Source of the DNA: DATFNV01 sp963827935
GTDB lineage: Bacteria > Planctomycetota > Planctomycetia > Gemmatales > Gemmataceae
Length of the DNA: 64,000 nt
Direction: 5' to 3'
Assembly: GCA_963827935.1 (NCBI GenBank)
Contig: CAWHCN010000013.1
Coordinates: 310,001 to 374,000 of the forward strand
The position numbers and the translations under genes were made by a program. The notes beneath the pieces are model-generated. The model saw nothing but the letters and a program-made list of their open reading frames with translations. It was not told the origin of the DNA and ran no database searches. Positions 37,269 through 47,056 of this stretch are shown here, piece after piece (within the stretch, counting starts at the first letter, position 1; the number at the start of each line of letters is the position of its first letter).

Positions 37269-37717
37269 GAAAGAGAAAAGGGGATTGCGCCAAGTAAGCA
37301 TGGGAAAGGAGGATGAGATGCCGTAGGCAACCCCCGAGGCGACCCGGCCATTCATGATTTCATGGATAGGGGGAGAGGGAAAAGGGGACGCGGCTCTTTT
37401 CCGAAGTTACCCCTTTTCCAAAGTTCCCCAAAAAGAGCTGCGTCCCTTTTTCTTCCCCCTGCCGGTCAAGGGAAGGGCCCTGGCCGTCCGGAACCTCCCA
37501 GACCGCCTCACGACCCCCGTTAGGAACCATTCCCCGGGCCGGTTTGACCGCGCATCATTCTGAAGGAGGCCTGAGCTTAGGTGCGAAGTCAAACGCCGAA
37601 AGAGGCGCGAATGCATGCACTAGGGAGATTTCGTAGTAGAGTTTTTCGGACCATCCAGTCCCGCCGCTCTCGCAACACCGCGCAAAGCGGCCAGAACCCA
37701 GTTGGGGCTCGATCTCC
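37269..37717. other. Intergenic spacer between the two paralogues
   Basis: 449 bp. Holds the hairpin at 37377-37453 and, before paralogue B, a 5' region that partly repeats that of paralogue A. No gene is supported. Confidence 0.6.
37377..37453. repeat. Hairpin related to the transposase ends
   Basis: Left arm GGGAAAAGGGGACGCGGCTC (37377-37396 and on) pairs with the right arm ending CTGCGTCCCTTTTTC (37430-37453). The loop is about 30 bases and contains a second, internal pair of CCCCTTTTCC-like repeats. Same GGGGACGCxGCTC core as 34686-34755. Confidence 0.8.
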
Positions 37718-38632
37718 ATGAAGAGAATCCTTCTTTCACTACTGCCGCTTGCCGTCGTCGTCTCATTTGCTCCTTCTCGCTCTACAGACGCCCCCCTAGA
37801 GACCGAGTATGCTCCAATGCCCTGGCATCTTGTCGACCTGTGGTGGGAAATGGGAAAGGAAGCGACGATTGACAGCTTCAGCGTCGAAATGATGATCTCT
37901 GCCGACGTCCCGCCTGAATCGAGGATCTTCCTTGCGGGCTTCTGCAGCAAGATCAATGACCAGTCCACCTATGCAGGGATAGTGACTGATCTCGATGCCT
38001 CCACTCGCCGAGATCCGAAACCGCGTCCAATTGGCCCCGGAGGCCATTTCCGAAGGTGGGGCAAGCGAGGGCACGAGAACATTCGGCCCGCATTGGGGGG
38101 CTATTTCCTGGATGAGGATAGTGAGAAGGATTTTGTAGATGTCAGTGCGCAGTACCGATGGAAGAAAGGCAAATACACACTCAAGATCGTGAAGATGGAG
38201 GTCGAAAAAAGCCCAGAGGGAGGCAACGTGTGGGCCGGCGCATTTCTGTATTCACACGAGAATGATGAGACCCTTTTCATGGGTGCGTTGCGATTTCGGG
38301 GACAAGCCTTACAATTGGCCGACAGAGTTTGCACGTTCCTTGAACTCTATGATAAGCCAGTGCGCGTGCGGGATATCCCCGCTCTCAGCGTCACTTTGAG
38401 CAATCTGCAAGTGAACGGCGTTGCGGTCAAGAAGCCTGTCGTCAACGCGTATTATCCACGACAAGTGCCTGCGTGCGCGGATGTACTGCGCAAGGGCGAT
38501 GATATTACGATCACGATGGCACCACTGGAAAAAAAACGCACGATAAGATGGGTCGAGGTAACCGAACGCAAGGACGAACCAAAGGAAAACAAAGAGAAGG
38601 AAAACAAAGCGGACGCAGCTCGTTTCCGTTGA
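37718..38632 (+). CDS. Secreted protein, tandem paralogue B
   Basis: 304 aa, signal peptide (MKRILLSLLPLAVVVSFAPS). Collinear with paralogue A: MPWHLVDLWWEMGKEA, FRRWGKRGHENIRPALGGYF, YRWKKGKYTLKIVKMEVEKS, WAGAFLYSHENDETLFMGAL, DKPVRVRDIPALSV. The most conserved segment is the FRRWGKRGH..NIRP block, with invariant Trp, Arg and His residues that would suit a binding site. The last residues (ADAARFR) are encoded by a copy of the dispersed GGACGCAGCTCG repeat, so the native C-terminus may have been replaced. Function unknown. Confidence 0.6.
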   Translation: MKRILLSLLPLAVVVSFAPSRSTDAPLETEYAPMPWHLVDLWWEMGKEATIDSFSVEMMISADVPPESRIFLAGFCSKINDQSTYAGIVTDLDASTRRDPKPRPIGPGGHFRRWGKRGHENIRPALGGYFLDEDSEKDFVDVSAQYRWKKGKYTLKIVKMEVEKSPEGGNVWAGAFLYSHENDETLFMGALRFRGQALQLADRVCTFLELYDKPVRVRDIPALSVTLSNLQVNGVAVKKPVVNAYYPRQVPACADVLRKGDDITITMAPLEKKRTIRWVEVTERKDEPKENKEKENKADAARFR

Positions 38633-38718
38633 CTTGGGGGACGCATCTAGTTATCTCGGCCAGCAGCAGCCATCACCAACGTCAAGAAAAAACAAAAAGA
38701 GGACGCAGCTCGTTTTCG
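38601..38718. repeat. Two direct copies of the GGACGCAGCTCG repeat
   Basis: Copy 1 (about 38601-38628, AAAGCGGACGCAGCTCGTTT) provides the last codons of paralogue B. Copy 2 (about 38694-38718, AAAGAGGACGCAGCTCGTTT) follows 90 bp later in the same orientation. The core belongs to the same family as the transposase-related hairpins. Here the two copies are direct, not inverted. Confidence 0.7.
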
Positions 38719-39585
38719 GGAAAGACAAAGGGGGACATCGCGATTTTTGGCTCCATCGGCGCCACCACCTCGCCCCGCACTCGAAAGGGGTTGCCATGCC
38801 TCCCTCGGCTGGTTTGTGTGTTACGTGCGCAATGCAATCCATTTCGCCCCGTGGTGCCTGTGTCCGTTGCTGGCCGTTGTTGACCGTCAATGGCCGTGCC
38901 TGGCCGAGTCTGAGACAAATCCCGAGCGGCGGGCATGTTACGGCCGCGGGATTTGAGAATTCTGAGGAAAAGAAAAGGGGAAAAGAAAAGGTGTCAGGAC
39001 CCTTTTCAAGGTCGTGTGTGATGCATGGTCCGAGTGGACCGAGTGGGACCTTGCCCTGTCGCAACAGCCGTTATTGATAGAACTTGCGCCGACAATCCAG
39101 TCGGTCCCTCGATGGTCCAAGTGGCCTGCGATGGACCAACTGCGACCGAGGGCTTCTCGCCTCGGCCCAACAGCTCCGCCCAAATCGAAAGACACCGCCC
39201 CACCCATCGCCTGTCGTCCCCCAGCGGCCCAGCGCCGGTCCGCCAGGAGGCGCCCATCGCCCGCGCAACCCACGGGCACGGAGTGTGCGCAACCATCCCC
39301 CTGCCTATCCGGGGCGCCGGGCACGAGTCTTCCTGTGAGCAATCGTTTGCCCATTTGTGGCGGTCTGGACAAGACTTCCCGATCGTCGCAGGGGGGGGGT
39401 GTCCGAGGGGTCATGAAACGAATGATCACAAGTCTTGTCCCGGCATGAAGTTCGGCGATGCGATTCGTTTCACGGTCCCCTTCGGGGTAACCCGCCCCGG
39501 TCTTGGACGAGCACGGAGCTTCCCAATCTGGTCCCCGAACCCTGGAACGGCACCGCAGGGGCCAACGTGTGTGTGTGCACGCGCA
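38633..39585. other. Gene-poor spacer with repeated fragments
   Basis: 953 bp without a supportable gene. It holds one repeat copy, a block of A/G-rich sequence with AAAAGGTGTCAGGACCCTTT (about 38980-39005), and a fragment TGCGCAATGCAATCCATTTC that occurs twice (about 38825-38844 and 39580-39599), the second at the start of the methyltransferase gene. Long antisense reading frames here are open only because of base composition. The region looks like accumulated remnants. Confidence 0.5.
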
Positions 39586-40341
39586 ATGCAATCCATTTCT
39601 GGGGGACTGGAGGCACTGGAGGCACTGAGTCGCCAGATCATCCACGGGCGACGTGACCTCATGTTCGACATCACCCCCTACCTCTGGTCCGCCGATCCGT
39701 GGCTGCGGGTCGAACCGCCCGGGAACATCCGCGCCTGCTACGCCTTCAAGCACACCGTCGGCCAGTTGCTGCAGCCGCGGCGCATCCTGGAGATCGGCGT
39801 CCGCGCCGGCTACGGGGCCGCCGCCTTCCTGGCCGCCTGCCCGCAAGCCGGCTACCACGGCGTGGACGCCGAGAACGGCCAGCACGGCGGCCTGCCCGGT
39901 GCCGTCGGCTGGGCGCGGACCATGCTGGCCCGGCATTTCCCCGGCCGAGTCATCCGCATCGACGCGCCCCTGGACACGCGGCAGCAGACGCCGGACGGTT
40001 CGGGCTACGACCTGGCCCACGTGGACGGCGACCATTCCTTCGCCGGCTGCCTGCACGACCTGGAGTTGGTCGAGCGCCTGGGCTGCCCGTGGATCCTGGT
40101 GGACGACATCGACTATCTGCCGCCGGTGCGGCACGCCGTGCAGCTGTTCCTGGGCCGCACCGGCTACCGCCACATCTACCTCCCCAGCTTCCGCGGCGAC
40201 TGTTTGATTCGCACCCGGGCCGGGGAAGTCTTCGGGCGGCATCGACAGTTCTGGCGCATCACCCATTCCAGGGGACGGCTCGGAGTGCCCGTCCGATGGG
40301 AACAGGCATGCGCGATGGGAAATTCGTCTCCCATTTCCTGA
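39586..40341 (+). CDS. SAM-dependent methyltransferase-like protein
   Basis: 251 aa from MQSISGGLEA, or 226 aa from MFDITPYLWS at 39661, which is where family similarity clearly begins. A Rossmann-type SAM motif (ILEIGVRAGYGAAAFLAA) is followed by an acidic motif (AHVDGDHSFAGCLHDLE) and LVDDIDYLPPV, as in class I methyltransferases of the cephalosporin-hydroxylase-like/FkbM-adjacent group. Cytoplasmic; the methyl acceptor is unknown. The first ATG lies in the fragment duplicated upstream, so the start is uncertain. Stand-alone. Confidence 0.7.
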   Translation: MQSISGGLEALEALSRQIIHGRRDLMFDITPYLWSADPWLRVEPPGNIRACYAFKHTVGQLLQPRRILEIGVRAGYGAAAFLAACPQAGYHGVDAENGQHGGLPGAVGWARTMLARHFPGRVIRIDAPLDTRQQTPDGSGYDLAHVDGDHSFAGCLHDLELVERLGCPWILVDDIDYLPPVRHAVQLFLGRTGYRHIYLPSFRGDCLIRTRAGEVFGRHRQFWRITHSRGRLGVPVRWEQACAMGNSSPIS

Positions 40342-40674
40342 GCATACAGCCCTCGCTTTGCTCAAGCTGATCATTTGTCCGCGGCGCTGGTCCGCACACG
40401 CGGAATTATATTCGACTTGCGCCTGGCGCTGAAATGTGAAGGCGCATATTGTTATTTGACAAGGGATTGCGGCACGCGCGCCACGATGCATATAATTCCC
40501 GTCGAATTCAGTGCAACGTGGGAATTCTGGGCCAATCCGCACCGCCGTCCGTCTCCTCGACCCGGCCCGCGAAATGACCCGCGATCAGGAGCCTTGACCC
40601 TCAAATCTTGTAAGAAACCAGCCGCGGCCATCGACAGAATAGGGACGGGGCCATCGTCGCCAGGAGCCTTCGCC
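40342..40674. other. AT-richer leader upstream of the sigma factor gene
   Basis: 333 bp with no gene. It is more AT-rich than its surroundings and contains TTATTTGACA (40452-40461) and TATAAT (40491-40496), but they are 29 bp apart, too far for a standard promoter. A pair of AATTCCC / GGGAATTC elements lies at about 40495-40530. A promoter for the sigma factor is probable but I cannot fix it. Confidence 0.4.
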
Positions 40675-41208
40675 GTGGTGGATTGGTCGCAAATCGTGCA
40701 GCAGCACGGTCCGCTGGTGTGGACGACCGTCTATCGTCTGCTGCGCCACGACGCGGACGCGGCCGACTGCTTTCAGCGCACCTTCCTGTCGGCGCTGGTG
40801 CTGTCGCGGACGCAGACAATCCGTAACTGGCCGGGGCTCCTGCAACGTCTTGGGACGGCGCGGGCGCTGGAATCGCTCCGGCAACGGCTGCGGCAGGCCC
40901 AGCGGCTGCGGCCGTTGCTCGCGGAAGTCGCGGTGTCGGCCGGCACGCCGCAGCCGGACCAGGCCGCGGCCGTCAGCGAGTTGAGCGACCATCTGCGGGA
41001 AGCACTCGCCCAGCTGGACGCACGCCAGGCACAGGTCTTCTGCCTGATCTGTCTGGACGGCCGTAGCTACGCCGAGACCGCCGACCAGCTCGGGCTGACT
41101 GTCAGCCACGTGGGCGTGCTGTTGAATCGGGCACGAAGTGCTTTGCGCGAACGGCTGCGGAGTCACGTGCCGGCCGACGCGCGCCGGCCCGAAGAGGTGC
41201 AGCCATGA
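40675..41208 (+). CDS. ECF-type RNA polymerase sigma factor
   Basis: 177 aa from a GTG (VVDWSQIVQQHG) behind AGGAG at 40662. Region 2 (VWTTVYRLLRHDADAADCFQ, with the helix that binds core polymerase) and region 4 (DGRSYAETADQLGLTVSHVGVL, helix-turn-helix for the -35 element) are present. Length is typical of ECF sigmas. Its stop overlaps the next start as ATGA, a sigma/anti-sigma arrangement, so the neighbour is the likely regulator. The regulon is unknown. Confidence 0.85.
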   Translation: MVDWSQIVQQHGPLVWTTVYRLLRHDADAADCFQRTFLSALVLSRTQTIRNWPGLLQRLGTARALESLRQRLRQAQRLRPLLAEVAVSAGTPQPDQAAAVSELSDHLREALAQLDARQAQVFCLICLDGRSYAETADQLGLTVSHVGVLLNRARSALRERLRSHVPADARRPEEVQP

Positions 41209-42556
41209 CCGAGCCCAATAGTCAGCCCCCCGTCGACCTGCTCGAGCAAGCCCTGGCGGCGGTGCGCGCTGCACCGATTCCGCCCGGGCCCTCGGCCGAG
41301 CTGACGGCGTCCACGACCCAGGCCATTCACGAGGCTGCCGCCACGCCGGTACAGGCCGGAAAAAAAGGGGACAGGACTCTTCATTCAGGAGTCCTGTCCC
41401 CTTTTTACCCGGCCGCTCTAAGGAGAACTCCCATGCTTCGCCTTGTCACTCTCGGCTTGATCACCGTGGCGGCCGGCCTGCTGGTCGCGGTGGGGGTATA
41501 CTTCGCCACCTCGGCTAAGTCACCGACCACCGAACGGGTAGCGGACGTCAAACAACCACCCGCCGAAGTGGACGTGGACGGCACCGCCTATCGCATCCAG
41601 GGACCGGTGACCCACCAGGACCTGACGGTCTTCCTCCTCTGCTCCGACCGCCAGGACGGTGATGATTTCCTCACCCTCGATGAAGGCCTCAAGGAAGGGC
41701 TGGTGACCATCACCGAGCAGGAGCACGAACGGGTCAACGCCCTCTGGATCGACAACCAGAGCAACCGCCCCCTGTACCTGCAGGAAGGCGAGCGGCTGAT
41801 CGGCGGCAAGCAGGACCGCATTATCATCTCCAGCCTGGTGATCTCGCCGAAAAGCGGGCGGACCACGGTGCCGACGTTCTGCGTCGAGCACAATCGCTGG
41901 GTCGAAGGGAAGAAGGGAAAGGAATTTGGCTTCAGCGTCAACCCGGCGCTGCGCCCAAAGGGGTTCGCGGCGCGGCCAAGGTGGAGGGGAGCCAGGGCCG
42001 CGTTTGGGACTGCGTCGCGGCACAGAAAGACAGTGCGCACAAGAAAGCCCTCTGCCCCAACACCAATTCCAGCGTCAACGAAATGCTTGATGCACCGCAA
42101 GTGCAGGCCATTTCCGAGGAATACGCCGTGGCCCTGGAACAGGCCCTGGAACAGGCCGAGAACCGAGACGCCGTTGGGATGGCTATCGTGTTCAACGGCC
42201 AGATCGAGGAGGTCAACCTCTATCCCAGCCACGCCCTGTTCCGGAAGTTGTTCCCACGCCTGATCCGGGCCTACGCCGTCCAGGCCGCGCTGCTGAAGGA
42301 CCAGGCCAAGGGGGGAGAAGCGGTGACCCAGAAGGCCGTCGCCCAGTTCCTCCAGGCCGGCGACGCCCGGTCGCAGAAGAAGAAGACCCTCGACGCGCAC
42401 AACGACGTTCAGGTAAGCGAGCTGAGCGATCGCTGCTTCCAGTGCACGACCCGCTACAACGGACAGGCAATTCACTGGCAGCTGATGGCGAAGAACCGGA
42501 AGGGCAGCACCCCCGCGGCCGTCGCCGGCGGGGAGGTCCTGGGCACGGACTGGTGA
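41205..42556 (+). CDS. Anti-sigma-like membrane protein fused to a DUF6569 (ARPP-1-type) domain, frame break near 41962
   Basis: About 450 aa. It overlaps the sigma gene. The N-terminus (LLEQALAAVRAAPIPPGPSA) is the short cytoplasmic segment seen in planctomycete anti-sigma partners, followed by a membrane helix (LRLVTLGLITVAAGLLVAVG). The extracytoplasmic part (VTHQDLTVFLLCSDRQDGDD, DNQSNRPLYLQEGERLIGGK, NGQIEEVNLYPSHALFRKLF) matches the DUF6569 family. The frame changes near 41962 where GGGG should be GGGGG (PALRPKG to AAKVEGSQGRVW). A 45-bp hairpin sits in frame between the N-terminal segment and the membrane helix. Alternatively translation restarts at ATG 41432. Function: probably signal input to the sigma factor, inferred. 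Confidence 0.65.
41362..41406. repeat. Perfect 18-bp-stem hairpin inside the anti-sigma-like gene
   Basis: AAAAAGGGGACAGGACTC (41362-41379) and its exact complement (41389-41406) surround a 9-base loop. Total length is 45 bp, a multiple of three, so the reading frame stays open and the element is translated as KKGDRTLHSGVLSPF. The GGGGAC core is shared with the transposase-related hairpins. Confidence 0.85.
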
Positions 42557-42672
42557 CGGTCCCGCTGCCGCTCATCGCGGCACGGGGTTTGCCCCCTCTT
42601 TCCTCGGGATCAGTTCGGCGTGCCTCCCCGGGCGTGGGCTTCCGGAGGCGCCGGGGAAGGAGCGCCGCGACC

Positions 42673-43769
42673 ATGTACCAACTCTCCGAGGCGTCGTCTC
42701 CGTTTCGCCAGCGTGGCCGCCTTCCGACTCAGCCGTCGCCCGAAGGCCGATCCGTTGAAAGCGCTTTGGCTGCCTATCTGGCCCGCCGCCTGGGCCTGTT
42801 CGCTGCCGAGTTTGCCGCCGACCCGGTGCCGGTGACCACCGGCTGGGAAGCCCATGTGTTCCGCTTTCGCCTGACGGCGTCGGCGGACCTGCCGGCCCGG
42901 TACAACCGGCCGCTGGTCCTGCGCCTTTACTGCGGGTGCCAGGGGCTGCCCCGGGCCGGCCGCGAGTTTGCCGCGCAGACTCACGCCTACGGCCACGGTT
43001 ATCCCGTTCCGGAGCCGCTGCTCCTGGAAGAGGACAGTGCCGTCCTGGGCGGCCCGTTCGTCATCATGGAAGAGACGCCGGGAGATACGCTCCTGGATCA
43101 CCTGCGCAGCGAGTGGACCTCGATCTTCGAGGTGCCGGTGCGGCTGGCAGAAGCGCATCTGCGCCTGCATGCCCTGCCGACGAAGGGCCTCTCCATCCGG
43201 AGCGGTGGCTTCCTGGCGCGACGGCTTGACGAGTTGCACCGGAGCTTGCGCCTCATCGCCTCGGCGGGCTGTCGGCGGCGCTCCACTGGCTGGACACGCA
43301 TCGCCCGGCCGAGACGAGCACGCCGCGCCTGCTCCACCTCGATTTTCACCCTGTCAATCTCATCCTGCGCCACGACGGCGAGTGCGTGGCCCTCGACTGG
43401 AGTGAAGCCGACGTGGGAGACATCCACGCCGATGTGGCGACGACAATCTTGCTGATGCGCCACTTTTCGCCCGGCCCGCTGGCGCCGGTGGAAGCCGCTC
43501 TTTCCCCCGTGGTGCGCTGGCTCCTGGAGCACGGCTATCGCCGGGCCTATTGCCGGAGCACGCCGCTGGACGAAGACTGCCTGCACTATTACCTGGCCTG
43601 GGCCTGTCTGCACCGCCTAGCGATGTACGGCATGTGGCGGAAGGCCGGCACGCAGTCCAACGGGTCGAAACCGTGTGCGCTCGATCGGGTCACACCGGAA
43701 CACGTCGCGGAGCTGGAAGGGTGCTTCGGACGGCTGACGGGCGTGAGGGCGGAACTGAGGCGTGGATGA
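42673..43769 (+). CDS. Aminoglycoside phosphotransferase (APH)-family kinase, frame break near 43267
   Basis: About 365 aa. ATG behind GGAAGGAG. N-lobe with VTTGWEAHVFRFRLTA and VLRLYCG (the ATP-binding lysine position is replaced by Arg in this stretch), then the hinge region FVIMEETPGDTLLDHL. The catalytic loop HLDFHPVNLILRHDG (Brenner-type HxDxxxxN) and the metal-binding ALDWSEADVGD are intact once one G is restored near 43267 (GGG for GGGG). Substrate is unknown; many APH-fold kinases act on small molecules other than antibiotics. The neighbour is convergent, so no operon. Confidence 0.75.
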
Positions 43770-43773
43770 GGGC

Positions 43774-43829
43774 GGCAGGCGGAGCCTGCCCTACGAAGCC
43801 GACCGGTCGTAGGGCTGGCTCCGCCTGCC
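43774..43829. terminator. Convergent-gene hairpin, possible bidirectional terminator
   Basis: GGCAGGCGGAGCCTGCCCTA (from 43774) and its near-complement (43807-43829) form a 23-bp stem with a 10-base loop in the 68-bp gap between two convergent genes. No T-run is present, so termination would not be classical rho-independent. The same kind of GC-rich hairpin is dispersed in such genomes, so it may be a repeat used as a transcript end. Confidence 0.5.
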
Positions 43830-43837
43830 TCGCTGCC

Positions 43838-44749
43838 TCACGCCTTCTCCGCCTTCAGAAATGTCCCCTCTTGCAACTCCTCGAAGGCCCGGCGAAGCTG
43901 CTCCTGCGTGTTCATCACGATCGGGCCGTACCAGGCGACCGGCTCGTGGAGCGGTTGGCCGGAGACCAGCAGGAAGCGAATGCCGTCCGGGCCGGCCTGA
44001 ACGCTCACCTCGTCGCCGCGGTCGAAGAGGATCAGCGAGCGATTGTCGGCCTCGGTTGGCGGGTTGGTATCGGCCCAGCCGACGGCCTCGGTCGGCACGG
44101 CGAGTGGGCCGGAGGCGTTGCAGAACTTGCCGCTGCCCGCGAACACATAGGCAAAAGCATGCCGCGTCGTCTCCACGGGCAAGCTCTTCCGCTTGCCGGG
44201 CGGGACCGAGACATCGAGGTACATGGGGTCGGCGGCGATGCCGTCGATGGGCCCCTTGGTTCCCCAGAAGGTGCCGCAGACGATCCGCGCCCGGGTGCCG
44301 TCGTCGTCGGTGATTTCGGGCACCTCGGCGGCCTTCACTTCCTGGTAGCGCGGCGCGGTCATCTTCAGGGAGGCCGGCAGATTGGCCCAGAGCTGGAAAC
44401 CGTGCATGCGGCCCAGGGCGTCGCCCCGGGGCATCTCCTGATGGATGATGCCGCGGCCCGCCGTCATCCATTGCACGTCGCCGGCGGCAATGGCCCCCTG
44501 GTTCCCCAGGCTATCGCCGTGCTCCACCGTGCCGGCCAGGACGTAGGTGATCGTCTCGATGCCGCGGTGCGGATGCCAGGGGAAGCCGGCCAGGTAATCG
44601 TCCGGAATGTCGTTGCGAAAGTCATCCAGGAGGAGGAACGGATCGAACTCGGAGGTGTTGCCAAAGCCGAAAGCCCGGCGCAGATGCACGCCAGCTCCCT
44701 CGATCGTCGGCTTGGCCTTGATCAGCCGCTGGATCGGTCGAATCGACAT
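43838..44749 (-). CDS. Pirin family protein (bicupin)
   Basis: 303 aa from MSIRPIQRLIK. Two cupin domains; the first has the metal-binding set in FPWHPHRGIETITYVLAG and GDVQWMTAGRGIIHQE, which gives three His and one Glu ligand. The second cupin (about 180-290) lacks them, as usual. Members include quercetin 2,3-dioxygenases and transcription cofactors. Residues are complete for metal binding, so dioxygenase activity is plausible but unproven. Cytoplasmic, no operon partner. Upstream reading to 44824 looks non-coding. Confidence 0.85.
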   Translation of the reverse strand: MSIRPIQRLIKAKPTIEGAGVHLRRAFGFGNTSEFDPFLLLDDFRNDIPDDYLAGFPWHPHRGIETITYVLAGTVEHGDSLGNQGAIAAGDVQWMTAGRGIIHQEMPRGDALGRMHGFQLWANLPASLKMTAPRYQEVKAAEVPEITDDDGTRARIVCGTFWGTKGPIDGIAADPMYLDVSVPPGKRKSLPVETTRHAFAYVFAGSGKFCNASGPLAVPTEAVGWADTNPPTEADNRSLILFDRGDEVSVQAGPDGIRFLLVSGQPLHEPVAWYGPIVMNTQEQLRRAFEELQEGTFLKAEKA

Positions 44750-44868
44750 GGTTGGAAGCCTTTCCTTGCTGGCGCTTCGGGCTGCCAGGACCGGTCGCCG
44801 GCGACAGCATCGCGATACGGTCATCTGGCGATATTGGGCCCGGTCATTCTACGAGGATCGACAAGCGG

Positions 44869-45364
44869 TCATGGGTCGCCCTCCGGGGAATGGGCACTGG
44901 AGCGCCGGCCGCGGCCGAGCAAGTCCTCGCCGAGCAGCCGGGCCAGGGCCAGCAGCGTAGCGCTGCGTCGGTTGAGCCACGCCGCGCTCGCAGGTGCCAA
45001 TCGACCAGCGGCTCACTCCGGCCTGCTCGGCCAGCTGGTCCTGCGTTAACCCGGCCGCCAACCGGTACAAGCGGAGACGCTCGCCAACGGGCGTCTCTGG
45101 GTGGCGGGCCAGGCAGGCCAGACAGCGCGTGGGGGCGGGCGGGTTGGTGCCGGTGGGACGCTCGACGATGACCCGACCGCACTCCCGGCAGACGACCGGA
45201 CGAGTCCCCGCCAGTCCCAGGTGGCGCAGGGTCAGAGAGACGGCCTGCCGTGTCACGCCCAGGCGGTGGCCGATCTCCTCCAGCGATAACCCCCTGGCTC
45301 GCAGCCGCGAAATCTTCTGCCGCCTGGCCTGATCGGCCCGCCGTCCACTCCCGGGACCACCCAT
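44869..45364 (-). CDS. DNA-binding protein with two HTHs and a zinc ribbon, frame break near 44964
   Basis: About 165 aa. Order: basic N-terminus (MGGPGSGRRADQARRQK), a first helix-turn-helix (RGLSLEEIGHRLGVTRQAVS), a zinc ribbon (CRECGRVIV...CLAC), and a second, Cro/C1-type HTH (LAAGLTQDQLAEQAGVSRWS). After QPTQR the frame changes near 44964 and continues LLALARLLGEDLLG to a TGA at 44869-44871. The four cysteines are spaced 2 and 2, so Zn binding is likely. Probably a transcription regulator; target unknown. Confidence 0.65.
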
Positions 45365-45740
45365 GCCTCCGTCCTCCGCCTGGTTCCGTACCTGGGCACC
45401 TGGCCCGACTAGATGGCCATTTCACAAGTTCCTGAGCAGCTTTTCAGCCGTAAGTCGTTGGCCTGTAACGTCCGAAGCTGCTCATGGATTTACGAAACGG
45501 TCATCTAGCAGCCTAACATCCGCGAAGCCGGCCGCAAGACGGAGCCTCCGTGCAGGGTCTGGATTTCCCCGGTCAGAAGCCGCGGCCCCCCTTTTCGGCA
45601 CCTTCCGCAAAGTCACCGCCACTTCCGCCTCAAAACACTCGTATTCTTGTCGATCGCCCCGTTGGCCTCGCCCGCGCGGATAAACTTCCTTGCCGCGGCA
45701 CTGGGTCCTGACGCCTGGCCGGCCCACGAGGCGATGACGC
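45365..45740. other. Spacer between the HTH regulator and the subtilase gene
   Basis: 376 bp without a recognisable gene, repeat or clear promoter motif. Confidence 0.4.
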
Positions 45741-47034
45741 ATGGCCACACACGGGACGGATCCCAGGCGACGGAGCCTGCACGGGTCCGTCGTCTTCACG
45801 CTGGTAGGGCTGCTTCTGCCGTGGCCAGCCCTCGCCGCCGATTCCACCCGCGATAGTACCGTCTCGGCAGCTCAGCTCCCCGGCCAGCGCGAGCAGCACC
45901 TGGCCGGCCTCGGGGCGACAGCGTGGCACAGGGCCGGGCTGCTGGGGCAAGGCGTCAAGATCGCCATTATCGATACCGGCTTCCGCGGTTACCGCGACTA
46001 CCTCGGCAAGGGGCTGCCGGCCCAGGTGGCCACCCATTCCTTCCAGGCCAACGGCGATCTCGAGGCCCGCGCCAGCCAGCATGGCATCCTGTGCGCCGAG
46101 GTCATCCACGCCGTCGCCCCGGAAGCCGGACTGCTGCTGGCCAACTGGGACCCCGAGCGGCCCGACCAGTTCCTCCAGGCCGTCCAATGGGCCAGGGAGC
46201 AGGGCGCGGATCATCTCCTGTTCGGTCATCATGCCGACCTGGAGCGACGGCGAAGGGGGCGGACCGATCCACGAACGCCTGACGAAACAGCTGGGCCATG
46301 AGCTCCTCTGCTTCGCCAGTGCCGGCAACACGGCCCAGCGGCACTGGTGCGGCACCTTCCACGACGCGGGCGACGGCTGGCACCAGTGGGAAGCCGGCCG
46401 CACGGACAACACCCTCTTGCCGTGGAGCAGCGAGCCGGTGTCGGTGGAATTGTGCTGGCCTCACGGCAGCGATTACGAGCTGGCCGTCTGGGACGCGACC
46501 AGCGAAACGATGGTCGGTCGCTCCGTGCCGCTTGCCGAATTCGACCGCACCTGGGCCGTGGTGCGCGTGACACCCGAGAAGGGGCACAGCTACCGGGTGC
46601 GGGTGCGGCGGACGGAGGGGAAGACGCCCGGCCGCTTTCACCTGGTGGTGCTGGGCGGCGGACTGGGGCTGACCACGGCCCACGGCAGCATCCCCTTCCC
46701 CGGCGACGGGCCCGAGGTGATCGCCGTCGGGGCGGTTGGCGCCAACGGGCAGCGAGCGGCGTACAGCTCGTGCGGGCCCAACTCGCGGCAGCCCAAGCCG
46801 GACCTGGTGGCCCTGGTGCCGTTCCCAAGCGAGGCGCGGGGCCGGCCGTTCGCCGGCACCTCGGCCGCCGCCCCACAGGCCGCTGCCCTGGCCGCCCTGC
46901 TCTGGTCACGCCACCCAGACTGGGACGCCGACCGCATCCGCGAAACGCTTGTGAAATCGGCCCACGACCTGCTCGCCCCAGGCCACGATTGCGAGACCGG
47001 CTACGGCTTGATCGCCTTGCCTCCTCTCAAATGA
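45741..47034 (+). CDS. Secreted subtilase (S8) serine protease, frame break near 46207
   Basis: About 431 aa. Signal peptide to about residue 33 (LLPWPALAA-DST). The catalytic triad is present: D78 in KIAIIDTGF, H114 in SQHGILCAE and the serine in FAGTSAAAPQAAA. Between the His and Ser lies an insertion with jelly-roll-like strands (PVSVELCWPHGSDYELAVWD). One base is missing near 46207 (GADHLL to IISCSVIMPTW), where a normal S8 strand continues. No propeptide is obvious. It is followed by a strong terminator. Substrate unknown; probably a surface or extracellular protease. Confidence 0.8.
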
Positions 47035-47056
47035 CCGGAACAGAACGAGAGGAGCG

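Noticed and set aside
40456..40496. TTGACA and TATAAT as a promoter for the sigma factor gene
   Set aside because: The spacer is 29 bp, too long for a standard promoter.
38938..40542. Long minus-strand frame over the methyltransferase
   Set aside because: It runs antisense to a recognisable SAM methyltransferase and through repeated junk, with no family motif.
43774..43829. Classical rho-independent terminator
   Set aside because: Strong stem but no T-run on either strand.
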